From Elephas maximus indicus (lineage: Eukaryota; Chordata; Mammalia; Proboscidea; Elephantidae): a DNA stretch of 64,000 nucleotides. The DNA lies in contig NC_064826.1 of assembly GCF_024166365.1 (NCBI RefSeq), forward strand, positions 60,157,001 to 60,221,000, in the 5' to 3' direction. The first letter of the stretch is position 1, and every line of letters starts with the position of its first letter. The translations under genes were made by a program, and so were the position numbers. This document shows, piece by piece, positions 21,546-32,157 of the stretch. The notes below the pieces were generated by a model, which was given only the letters and a program-made list of their open reading frames with translations, had not been told where the DNA came from and ran no database searches.

Positions 21546-22824
21546 AGAAAAAAATCATACATGTCCTTTATACTATCTAATATTTTGACTGCGTTATTAG
21601 TCTTCTAAGGAGGCTCACATTACCCGGTCTCTCTGCTTTCCTTTTCAAACGGTATAAGGCCGATGAGTTACTCTAAAACTCAACTTGGATCAACGATTTT
21701 TTTTGCCAAAATCCTCCCCAGTTGGGTACTCACTTCTCCTGGAGGATGACTCTGCTTCCCTTCTCTCTTATGATAATATTTTCGCTGCATTGTTCTTTCA
21801 CAAATAATGTGCTGCTTTATTCCATCATGAATTCACATTTCAATAAATAATGTATTATCTATCCACCTGGATTGTAAACCTTGTTAGAGGCAATGTGGCT
21901 TATATTCTTTTTATCCCATAAAAGGCTTAGCTTGCAATTTAATAAACATTTGTGTATTTGATTTTGATTATATACCTCTGAGCAATTACAAACATGAATG
22001 TCTTTAATCTGGATAGCTAATTTGACTTTCTGATCAATGTACAAATTAAGAGGAAACACCAAGTTTCCACTGAGTTCTTGTTTTAGCCGTTATAGAAACT
22101 ACACTTGTATTAAAAAAAAAAACAAAAAACCCTCCAACACACTATCTTCAACAGTAGTCCACACCAGGAGAGATGCTGTTTAGGAATTAGAAACATACCC
22201 GCGTTCTATAAAATGTGTGCTTTCTACTACGTATGTGCAGAAAATGAATTGTGACTTTTACAAAATGGATCGGAATGCTAAGGCAATAATACAAATGATT
22301 TTAACCAACAGTTAAACACTCCTGAGGGAAAATATTTTCTCCAAGCCAGCTATCTGTAATGATTAGACAGATTATGTTCTATTCTATAGCTTTTAATAGA
22401 ACGGTCAGCGTAGATTGCTTCTAGGAAACCATTGCTGAGAGAATTTGGCTGTTTTTGTATTTATTCAGAATTACTTGCATTTTTGCCACCAGCCTCTATT
22501 TTGCTTTCCTGGTACAAACATGCATCCTGCCTGCAAGGAAGCATCACCAAAAGGGAACCCAGACTATTCATCACGAAAGGATAGAAACACTCTCAGGCAG
22601 ATGCTGGTATGTACTCTACATGAAATAACCCATCCATCATTATGTCCTTAGAAAGGATCTACTAAGACACTGTCAATAAAAAAAATTTTTTTTTTTTTTT
22701 ATTGACATAGCCACTGTATTATGGATATACCTCTGTGCTGAGGTGTTGTGAATACACAAAACCCCTTCTAGAGGTTACTCTAGAAAGGGTGGCAATACAA
22801 AATAGCATGTACATTCTAAGTGAA
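21546..22824. other. Largely unique DNA
   Basis: Contains A-tract and A/T tracts at about 22,111 and 22,680-22,700. No recognised repeat and no credible gene. Confidence 0.4.
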
Positions 22825-23295
22825 TGTCATGGATTGAATTATGTCCCCCCAAAAATATGTGTATCAATTGGGCTGGGCCATGATTCCCAGTATTGTATGA
22901 TTTTCTTGTATGTTGTAAATCCTGCTTCTGTGATGTTAATGAGGGAGAATTGGCAGCAGTTGTGTTAGTGAGGCAGGACTCAACCTACAGGATTGGATTG
23001 TGTCTTGAGATATAAAAGAGAGAAAAGCAAGCAGAGAGACAGGGGGACCTCATACCACCAAGAAAGCAGTGCCAGGAGCAGAGCATGTCCTTTAGACTCG
23101 GGGCCCCTGCAAAGAGAAGCTCCTGGTCTGGCGGAAGATTGATGAGAAGGGTGACAGAGAAAGAAAACCTTCCCCTGGAGCTGACACCCTGAATTTGGAC
23201 TTTTAGCCTACTTTACTGTGAGAAAATAAACTCCTCTTTGTTAAAGCCATCCACTTGTGGTAATTCTGTTATAGCAGCACTAGATGACTAAGACA
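22825..23295 (+). mobile_element. Solitary MaLR-type LTR
   Basis: TGTCATGGATTGAATTATGT to AGCACTAGATGACTAAGACA. The 5-bp flanks are GTGAA on the left and GTGAG on the right, fitting a target-site duplication with one change. AGAAAATAAACTCCTC holds the polyadenylation signal. No internal region, so it is a solo LTR. Confidence 0.93.
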
Positions 23296-23314
23296 GTGAG
23301 TAATAATGATAATA

Positions 23315-23367
23315 AAACCAAAACCAAACCCACTGCCTTCAAGTTGATTCCAACTCATAGTGACCCC
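23315..23367 (-). mobile_element. AfroSINE 3'-tail insertion (53 bp) with perfect TSD
   Basis: ACCAAACCCACTGCCTTCAA to ACTCATAGTGACCCC only. AATGATAATA is duplicated exactly at 23,305-23,314 and 23,368-23,377, so the copy was inserted in this truncated form. It lies just ten bases beyond the LTR end. Confidence 0.93.
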
Positions 23368-23377
23368 AATGATAATA

Positions 23378-24436
23378 AGTGTCATAAATACTTAGAGAAG
23401 AGAGCTTGTGTGGCTGGAAGAACTCAAGAAAGATTTCATAAAGGAGGGGGATCTAACTGGTAGATCACATAGAAAAGGATCATTTTTAAAACTTTTGGAT
23501 TTAAAAGGGGAAATTTCAAATTATCTAAATAATTCATAATTATTCTAAATAGATGATTAACTCTAACAATCATACATAATTAGCTTGAGAAATTTGTATA
23601 TTATAATGAGTTTTCTAAGAGTCATTACAATATGAAAATTTATATATATAAAATATGAAAAATTATATTAAATAATAAAATAAAAATTACAGTTATACTA
23701 GAAGTCAATACCCTAGGAAAAAAGGCCTGGAGATCTGCTTCTGAAATTTAGCCAATAAAAACCTTACAGACCACAACAGCAACAAAGGTCAATACACCCT
23801 AGTCATGGTCTGTAGAAATACCACCGTCTGGAGTACAGGGACACAGGCCCAGAAATTACTATTTTAACTAGTTTTCAACTTTACTCTTCAGTCAGAATGC
23901 CATCCCACTTAAAAGGAGGCTTAATAACAGGTGCTTATTATTGCATCTGAGTTATCTTTCAAGTTGGAATGTGATGATCACAAAATAATTGGAGGAGGGT
24001 ATAATAAAATCATTACGACTCTTAAGTTTCATTACAGCTAGAAATCCAAGCTAGCAAAAGTGAAACAGGAAAAACAAGGATTTTAAAAGTTGAGTATAAA
24101 ATGAAAAATACTAACTGAAATTTTCAAGGTGTCTGTTTTATGCTTTGTGGTTCTGGACATTAGCAAATTCCTCTTCCTTAAGTCTTTGTCTTTCAATCAT
24201 TTCCTCATTCCAGTATCCACCTTTCCCCAGTGTAGTCCATGTGTATTGAAGCCAGATGACCTCTTTCCCAGCTATAGAGGGAGACCTCTGGATCAAAGTA
24301 CACGTAAAGCTCTCCCTAGTCCTGAATCTTTCCAGAAGTCAATACATTCCATTCCATATTGTGTGTCTTTTTCAACTGAGTTTTCTTTATTTAGAAATCA
24401 TTATTTTAAATTATATCATACCTACATAGAATGTTT
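23378..24436. other. AT-rich unique DNA with a short RTE/SINE-like relic
   Basis: Around 23,722-23,785 GGCCTGGAGATCTGCTTCTG and CCAATAAAAACCTTACAGAC resemble the module shared by the RTE 5' end and the long SINE variant. The rest is unassigned, including a TATA-rich tract at 23,640-23,690. Confidence 0.4.
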
Positions 24437-24778
24437 ATAAAATACGTATACACAGTTAAAATAATAATGAAACGAACATTTGTGCACCACTTAGCTTAAG
24501 AAATAAAACGTCAGTGTCCCAGAGGCGCCCTAAGTGTCCTCCCTTATTATCTGCCTCCGCACTTCCACCCACAGAGATAGACATCATCCTGAATTTTTGG
24601 TTTATCATTCCCTTGCTATCCTTTATAATTTTAGCACCTGTATATATATCTCTATACAATATATTGTTTAGATTTGTCTAGTTTTGACCTTTATGTAAAT
24701 AGAATCATACTTTATGTATTATTCTGTGATTCGCTTCTTTCAATATTAGATTCAATGAGATTCATCCACGTTGATCTG
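24437..24778 (-). mobile_element. Older L1M LINE, 3' end, antisense
   Basis: AACGAACATTTGTGCACCAC, TTTATCATTCCCTTGCTATC, TTTATGTAAATAGAATCATA and TTCAATGAGATTCATCCACG follow the complement of old L1M 3' sequence. The same element appears to resume at 32,158, on the far side of the younger L1. Confidence 0.7.
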
Positions 24779-25165
24779 GGTAACTATAGACAATTCACCA
24801 AAAGTAACAAGTGTCTGCTACCTAGAAAGTGATTCCCCCTCCCTCTCACTCCCATCCCTGGTAACCATCAACAAACTTTGCTTTCTGTGTATATATCTAT
24901 TGTTGACTTTTTATAATAGTGGGACCATACAATATTCGTCTTTTTGTGATTGGCTTATTTCACTCATCGTAATGTTCTCCAGATACACCCATGTTATGTT
25001 TCAAGGACTCCTCATTATTCTTTATAGCTTCATAATGTTCCATTGTATGAATGTACCACAACTTGTTTATCCATTCAACCACTGATGGGCACTTAGTTTG
25101 TTTCCATCTTCTTGTTATTGTAAATAATACTGCAACGAACATAACATTCGTGTCATTGCTCTTAT

Positions 25166-25627
25166 GTTGTTGTTGTTAGGTGCCTTTGAGTTGATTCTGG
25201 TTCACAGTGACCCCTACGCACAACAGAAGAAAACACTGCCTGGTCCTGCGCCATCCCCATAATTGTTGCTATGCTTGAGCCCGTTGTTGCAGCTGCTGTG
25301 TCAGTCCATCTCGTTGAGGGTCTTCCTCTTCTTCACTGACTTTACCAACAATGATGTCCCTCTCCAGGGATTGATCCCTCCTGACAACATGTCCAAAGTA
25401 TGTAGTCTTCGCCATCCTTGCTTCTAAGGAGCATTCTGGTTGTACTTCTTCCAAGACAGATTTGTATTTTCATTTGGCAGTCTGAGGTATATTCAATATT
25501 CTTCGCCAACACCACAGTTCAAAGGCATCAATTCTTCTTTGGTCTTCCTTATTCATTGTTCAGCTCTTGCAGGTAAGAATATTGAATATACCTCAGACTG
25601 CCAAATGAAAATACATATCTGTCTTGG
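25166..25627 (-). mobile_element. RTE 3' end with inverted 5' piece, nested in L1
   Basis: The left and main part is an antisense RTE 3' end: TTGTTGTTGTTAGGTGCC to about CATTGTTCAGCTCTTGCA. From 25,575 the last 53 bases run in the opposite sense and repeat part of the same RTE sequence. This makes an inverted repeat of 25,451-25,503 with 25,575-25,627 (52 of 53 matches). L1 resumes right after it. Confidence 0.92.
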
Positions 25628-25655
25628 GATATATAGGATATATACCTAGGAATGG

Positions 25656-25822
25656 AAACCCCGGTGGCTTAGTGGTTGAGTACTACAGCTGCTAACAGAG
25701 AGGTCAGCAGTTCAAATCCACCAGGCACTCCTTGAAAACTCTATGGGGCGGTTCTACTCTGTCCCATAGGGTTGCTATGAGTCGGAATCCACTTGACAGC
25801 AGTGGGTTTTTTTTTTTTTTTG
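25656..25822 (+). mobile_element. AfroSINE nested in L1
   Basis: AAACCCCGGTGGCTTAGTGG to GACAGCAGTGGG and a T-run. TATACCTAGGAATGG (25,641-25,655) and TATACCTAGGAGTGG (25,823-25,837) are the duplicated L1 target. Confidence 0.95.
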
Positions 25823-27085
25823 TATACCTAGGAGTGGAATTGCTGGATCATAAGGTATTTCTATTTCTAGCTTCTTGAGGAAGGACCATACTGTTTTCCA
25901 TAGTACTTGTACCATTTTACAATTCCGCCAGCAATGTATAAGAATTCCAATACTCCCACAACCTCACCAGTATTTACTGTTTTCTGGGTTTTTTTTCTTT
26001 CTTGTTTTGATCATTGCAGTTTTTGCAGAGGTGAGATGGTATCACATTGTGGTTTTGATTTGCATCTCTTTAATGGCTAATAATGGTGAGTATCTTTTCA
26101 TGTATTTGTTGGCTGCCTGAACATCCTCTTTGGTGAAGTGTCTGTTCATGTCCTTTGCCCATTTTTTTGATTAGATTGTTTTTTGGTGCTGAGTTGTTGA
26201 AGTTTTCTATACGTTTTAGAGATTAGACCCTTATCAGATATGTCTTTGTGAAGGTTTTTTCCCAGTCTATAGGTTTTTTATAGGTCATCTTTTTATTCTC
26301 TTGGTTAAGGTTGATAGGTTATCTTTTTACTCTCTTGGTAAAGTCTTTTGATGAGCATAAGTATTTAATTTTTAGGAGGTTCCAGTTATCTAATTTATCT
26401 TCTGTCATTCATGCATTTTTAGTTTTGTTTGATAGGCTGTTTATGCCAAAGGTTAGGTTCCCTAGTTTTGACCCAATAAAAAAAAAAAAAAAAATTCTTT
26501 TTTTTATCTTCCAGGAACTTTATAATTTTAGCTTTAACATTTAGGTATCTGAAACATTTTCAGTTTTTGATTATGATATGAGGCATGTATCCTGATTCAT
26601 ATTTCTGCATATGGATATTCACTTTTGTCAGCACCATTTGTTAAAGAGACTGTTTCTTCCCCCATTGAATGGATTTTCTCCTTTTATCAAAGATCAGCTG
26701 CCCGTGGATTTTCTTCTGGGTTCTCAATTCCTTTCCATTGGTCTACGTGTCTGTCATCGTACCAGTACTAGGTTTTGACTACTGTGGCTATATAGTAAGT
26801 ATTGAGATCAGGAATGTGAAGCCTACTTTGTTCTTCTTCTTCAATATTGCTTTAGCTATCCAGGGCCTCCTTTCTTTCCATATAAAGTGGGAAATTCGTT
26901 TTTCCATTTCATGGAAGAATATTGTCAGGATTTGGATTAGGATTGCATTCTATCTATAGGTCACTTTGGGTAGTACTGACATTTTCGCAATGTTAAGTCT
27001 TCCCATGCATAAGCATGGAATGTTTTCCCATTTATGTAGCTCTCTTTTGGTTTCCTGCAGTAATGTTTTATAGTATTGCCTGCAA

Positions 27086-27395
27086 AGTTGTTAGGTGCTG
27101 TCCAGTCGATTCCAACTCATAGTGACCTTATGTATGGCAGAACGAAACACTGCCTGGTCCTGTGCCATCCTTACAATCTTTGTTATGTTTGAGCCCATTG
27201 TTGCAGCCACTGTGTCAATCCATCTTACTGAAGGTCTTCCTCTTTTTCACTGATCTTCTACTTTATCAAGTATGATGTCCCTCTCCAGGGACTGATCCCT
27301 CCTGATAACATGTCCAAAGTGTGTGAGATGTAGTCTTGCCATCCTTGCTTCTAAGGAACATTCTGGTTGTACTTCTTCTCTAAGACAGGTTTGTT
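27086..27395 (-). mobile_element. RTE 3' end nested in L1
   Basis: GTTGTTAGGTGCTGTCCAGT, then GCAGCCACTGTGTCAATCCA and CTGATAACATGTCCAAAGTG, ending near GACAGGTTTGTTCATTC. L1 ORF2 complement resumes at CTTGTATAAGTCTTTTATGT. Confidence 0.92.
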
Positions 27396-29230
27396 CATTC
27401 CTTGTATAAGTCTTTTATGTCCCTGGTTAAGTTTTCTTGATTTCCTTTTCAGTCCTCCTTGTCAGTGTAGAGGTACCCAACTGATTTTTTATGTTGATCT
27501 TGTAGCCTGCCACTTTGCTGAATCCTTCTGTTAGTTCCATTAACTTTCCTGTGGAGTCTTTAGGATTTTCTATGCATAAGATCATGTCATCTACAAATAA
27601 GGATAGTTTTACTTCTTCTTTTCCAGTTTGAATACTCTTTATTTCCCTTTCTTGCCTCATTGCTCTAGCTAGGACTTCCAGTACAATACTGAGTAATAGT
27701 GGTGATAAAAGGCATCTATGCCTCATCCCCATTCTTAAGGGAAATGCTTTCGATCCTTTTCTGTCGAGAATAACTTTGGCTGTTGCTTTTGCATATATGC
27801 TTTTAGTTATGTTGAGGAATTTCTCTTCTATTCATATTTTGCTGAGAGTTTTTATCAGGAATAAGTGTTGAATTTTATCAAATGCTTTTTCTGGGTCAAT
27901 TGAGATAATCCTATGATTCTTTTCCTTTGCTTTATTCATGTGGTGAATTACATTGATTTTCTAATGTTGAACCATCCTTGCATCCCTGGTATGAATCCCA
28001 CTTGATCATGATGTATTATTTTTTTAATATGTTGTTGAATTCTGTTGGCTAAAATTCTGTTGAGAATTTTTGTGCCAATATTCATGAAGGATATTGTTTT
28101 GCAATTGTATTTTTTTTTTTTTTTTTTGGGTATGTTTACTGGCCTTGGTATCAGGGTTATGCTGACTTCAAAGAATGAATTAGGGAGTATTCCTTTTCTA
28201 TGTTACGGAATAATTTGAGTAAAATTGGTGTCAGCTCTTCTCTGAATGTTTGGTAGAATTCTCCAGTGAATCTGTATGTGCCAGGGCTTTTTTTTGTTGG
28301 GAGTTTTTTGGCTTGCCTTTTTTTAAATGACATCTTCAATTTTTTCTTTTGTTATGGGTCTGTTCAAATTTTCTACTTCAGTTTGCATTAGTTTAGATAA
28401 GTAGTGTGTTTCTAGAAATTTGTCCGTTTGTTCTAGGTTTTCAAATTTGTTGGAGCACTATTTTTCATGATATTCTGTTATGATCCTTTTTATCTCCATT
28501 GTTTTTGTTGTAATTTCACTCATCTAATTTCTTATTGTGGTTATTTGCATCTTCTCATTTTTTCCATTGTCAATTTGGCCAGTGGTTTTTCAGTTCTACT
28601 GATCCTCTCAAAGAACAACATCTAGTCTTGTTGATTCTTTCTATTGCTTCTCTGTTTTCTACTTCATTTATTTCTGCTCTGATCTTTATAATTTCCTTTT
28701 TTCTGGTGACTGCGGACTTCTTTTGCTGCTCTTTTCTATTTGTTTGAGTTACAGGGTTAAGCTATTGATTTTGTCCCTTTCTTCTTTTTTGGTTGTGTAC
28801 ATGTATTGCTATAAATTCTCCTCTGAGCACTGCTTTTGACTTAAAGTCTATTTCATCAGAGATTATTATTGCCACTTCTGTTCTCTTTTGGTTACTCTTT
28901 GCTTGATGTATTTTTTTCCATCCTTTGATTTTTAACCTATTTATGTCTTTGTGTCTAAGGTGTGTCTCTTGTAGTCAGCATATTGATGAGTCATTTTTTT
29001 TATCCCTTCTGCCACTCTATCTCTTGACTAGTGTGTTTAAACCATTTATATTCAGTGTGATTATCAGATTATCAATAGAAAAAAAATATGAATTTATTGC
29101 TGCCATTTTGTTATGCTTTTCTTTTGTTTTGGTATTGTTAACTATTTCTTTGTTCTGTTTAATTTTCTGTGCTGAGTTCTTATTATGGATTTTCTTTTCA
29201 TTTTCTTCAGTGTTGCCGATTTTGTGTTTC

Positions 29231-29401
29231 AAACCCTGGTGGCGTAGTGGTTAAGTGCTACAGCTGCTAACCAAGCAGCCGGCAGTTTGAATCCACCAGG
29301 CTCTCCTTGGAAATTCTGTGGGGCAGTTCTCCTCTGTCTTATAGGGCCGCTGTGAGTTGGAATTGACTCAACGGCAGTGAGTTTTTTTTTTTTGTTTTTG
29401 G
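29231..29401 (+). mobile_element. AfroSINE nested in L1
   Basis: AAACCCTGGTGGCGTAGTGG to CAACGGCAGTGAG and a T-run. It sits between ORF1 and ORF2 of the antisense L1. Confidence 0.95.
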
Positions 29402-29734
29402 TTAAGTCTTTTTTATTTTCTTTATTTTTGTGAGTAGATTTATTAATCTTCTTTGTGGTTACTCTAAATTTTACTTTTATCTTTATAAGTTTAAAACAAT
29501 CTGTTATATCTTGATATTGCCTTGACTTCCTCATCACATGAAAGTTCTATAACTATATCAATTATTCCCCTTTTTGTTTTGAAGTTGTCATCATTTACAG
29601 ATTGTCATCTCTGGTTCACTGTTTTCAATTTTGCAATTTCATTTTGCTTTTGAAAATTCTTTATCTAGATTTGCATCGGAGTCTGTCTTGATCTCAGGTT
29701 GTTAGCTGATGTTGTTGGTTCTCTGTTCAAAGGA

Positions 29735-30632
29735 CTCCCTTTAATATTTCTTGTAAGTTTGGTCTGGTTTTTACAAATTCCCTTAGTTTCTGTTTATCTG
29801 GGAATGTTCTAGTTTCTCCCCTGTATTTCAAAGGCAATTTTGCTGGGTACATGATTCTTAGTTGGCAATTCTTTTCTTTCAGGAATTTACACATGTCGTC
29901 CCTTTGCCGTCTTGCCTGCTTAGAACTCAGAGTGTGGTGTTATTGATGCCCCTTTGTAAGTGATAGTTTTTCATGAGCTGCTCTCAGAATTCTTCCTTTG
30001 TCTTTGGTTTTGGAAAGTTTGATTATGATAGGTCTTGGTGACTTTCTTTTGGAGTTTATCCTGTATGGGATTTGTTGAGCTTTTTGGATGGAAACCTTCT
30101 TATCTTTCATGATATTAAAGAAGTTTTCTCCCAATAAATCTCCAACAATTCTGTCTGTGCTTTTTGTATTTCTTTTCTTTTTCTCCTCCTGTTCTGGAAT
30201 TCCAACTACACATAAAATATTCCTCTTGATAGTGTTCCATGTAACTCTTTGGTATTCTTCATTCTTTTTTCTGATCATTCCTCAAAGAAATTAGTATCAA
30301 GGGATTTGTTCTCTATTTCACTGATTCTTTCTTTCATTGAGTCAATTCTACTTCTATGTCCTTCTGTTCAATTATCCATTTCTGATATTTTCTTGTTAAT
30401 CTGGATTTCTAGTTGCTGTTTCTGTATGATTTCTAGTTGTCTGTTTGTCATTTTATTCTTGAATTGTTTTCCCGAATTCTTCTAGGGTTTTGTCTGTGTT
30501 TTCTTTGAGGATCCTACGTATAAATCTTCTGAATTCCTTGTCAGGTAGTTCTACTACCATTTCTTCCTTAGGAAGGTTTTCTACCCCTTTATTTTGCTCA
30601 TTTGTTTGAGCCATCTTATCCTGTTTCTTCAT
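29735..30632 (-). pseudogene. L1 ORF1 pseudogene (RNA-binding protein)
   Basis: ORF1 proteins are trimeric RNA chaperones that coat L1 RNA. On the minus strand a start ATG at 30,632-30,630 opens into MKKQDKMAQTNEQNKG and then KEFRRFIRRILKENTDKTLE, an N-terminal segment with charged, coiled-coil-like character. The conserved central and C-terminal part is seen at 30,278-29,940: NILCVVGIPEQEE, KSPRPIIIKLSKTKDKGRIL and RAAHEKLSLTKGHQ. The frame is broken by stops between these parts and after GHQ. Confidence 0.85.
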
Positions 30633-30639
30633 ATGATTT

Positions 30640-32157
30640 GTTATTGTCTGCTGTCTCTGAGGTGTTAGGGTGTCAATTCATTGATTGATGGATTGATGAT
30701 TGATTATACATATGTTTGTTTTGTGCTGATTTTTTTGTTTTGTTTTGATGTATCCAGAGTTCTGTTTCTTCTCTTTCTCTTCAGAATGTCTCTTTTCTTT
30801 GTATTAATTGTTGTTGTTTTATGGTTCTGGTCTATGTGTGACTTTGGTGACGTCTGTTGGCTGGGTGTGATTTCCTCTCACTGGTGGGTATGATGTGCTA
30901 GCCCTCTGTGGTTAGGCTCCTATGTCTTCCCTAACTGGATTTAGTGGAGGTGGGAAAGCAGGTTCTTCTCTGATATTTGTTGACAAGCGTTGCATGGTCA
31001 GGGTCCCTCCACAGCCCTTATTTGACCATGGGGTCCTTCCAGGTTGATGCTAGCAGTTAGTGCATTATCTGGAGGTTAGGGCAGGATGTTTCTGTATCCA
31101 CTGTGAAGGAGTGCTACACAAATGGATGGTACAGGCCCTCTGTGTATGTATGTATTGGTGTCTCAGTAGATGGTGAGGTATCAAGCAGTTTCAATGCAAG
31201 TGCAGATGGCCTGCAGGAACTGTTTGTGTGTGGGATGTGGGCTTTTGTAGTGGGTGGACGTTAGATGAGGTCACTAGGATCACCTGCTTGTCCTTTGGCA
31301 GAGCTGGAACCTGTCAGGATTTGACTGGCTTTGCTGGTGAGATGATGTGTCTGTTTGGCTGGTCACTTCAGTTTGGGTATAGGGAGCATTCTCACTGGTC
31401 ACTGGGCTGGGATGGTCAAAGCGAGTGAGCAAGAATCTCCAGTCACAGGTCTGATGGTCTGGGAGCACACACATTGCAGAGTGGGGGGGGGGGGGGGCGA
31501 GGGGGCTCACTGTTGGTCACTGGGAGGGCTGGGGGTAGAAGGAGGAGAGCATGTTCCCTCAGTCTCTGGCATGGGTGCTGAAGCACTCCCCACAGAGTGC
31601 AGCCAGTGATTAGGAACCAACCCCAACAAAATCCAAGAAGGAGGAGCTGTCCAGAGTCCAGTTGGGTGCAGGATCTCTAGCTGTCACTCCAAGGATCCTC
31701 CACTCTGCCAGTGCCACTCGTCTAAATGATCAGGGACCTCAGCTAGTGTGTAGTTCTGTCCCTATTTTCTGGCTCCCTCCTTGATCTATGGTTGCCTAGA
31801 TCCCTAGGACTCTCACCTGCCTTCCTGCGCTTTCCCTCCTTAGATCCAGTTCATGTTCTGCTCACCTTGCTTCGCTCCAGGTTTGTCTACACAGTATCTC
31901 TGTCTCCTATTGGGGACATGAAGTTGCCTTCCTGTATTCCTCACCCAGGAACGCTGTTCACTTTGCCTCCAGTCCGTTAAGTCTCCTTGTTCGCTGTTTT
32001 CATTCAGTTTCTCTTTCCCTTCAGCATTTGATCTAATTCTTCATCCTTCTATTTGCTATTCTGAGTGCCCAGATTGTCATCTGTATCTGCTTCACTTGGC
32101 TTTTCGGTTCTTTGCTGCAGGGGGATGGCAAGGTATGGGTGACTAAGTTGCCATCTT
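30640..32157 (-). mobile_element. L1 5'UTR with G/C-rich tracts
   Basis: About 1.5 kb of comparatively GC-rich sequence lies upstream of ORF1 on the minus strand. This is where L1 carries its internal promoter. A run of 15 G on + lies at 31,483-31,497. The open frames at 31,228-31,609 are not credible proteins. Confidence 0.65.
31483..31497 (+). repeat. (G)15 homopolymer
   Basis: Uninterrupted run of G within the L1 5'UTR. Confidence 0.95.

Larger units (their letters stand above)
24960..29108 (-). pseudogene. L1 ORF2 pseudogene (endonuclease/reverse transcriptase)
   Basis: ORF2 would supply the endonuclease and reverse transcriptase for L1 retroposition. Recognisable parts in protein order are the N-terminus with NLIITLNINGLNTLVKR (about 29,085-29,017), an RT fragment with [20 protein letters not shown] (near 28,300), the palm segment LSPLLLSIVLEVLARAMRQE and FVDDMI (27,700-27,580), and the C-terminus with VEWINKLWYIHTMEHYEAIK (near 25,070). 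Near 28,845 the N-terminal endonuclease sequence passes within a few bases to the post-endonuclease linker. The central endonuclease, including most of its catalytic residues, is therefore absent. Frameshifts, two RTE insertions and one SINE break it further. It is inactive. Confidence 0.9.
24779..32157 (-). mobile_element. Elephant-lineage L1 LINE, antisense, near full length but defective
   Basis: Read on the minus strand the order is a 5'UTR (about 32,157-30,640), ORF1 (30,632 to about 29,735), a linker, ORF2 (about 29,108-24,960) and a 3'UTR. The 5' end lies at GCCATCTTGGACCATCTTAG. Four younger elements are nested in it: RTEs at 25,166-25,627 and 27,086-27,395, and AfroSINEs at 25,656-25,822 and 29,231-29,401. 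The host L1 reading frame resumes on each side of these. It appears inserted in an older L1M (24,437-24,778 and 32,158-34,240). I see no clear poly(T) or target-site duplication at the left boundary. Confidence 0.85.

Noticed and set aside
31228..31609. Trp/Gly-rich open frames
   Set aside because: They lie antisense in the L1 5'UTR and are by-products of its GC-rich tracts.
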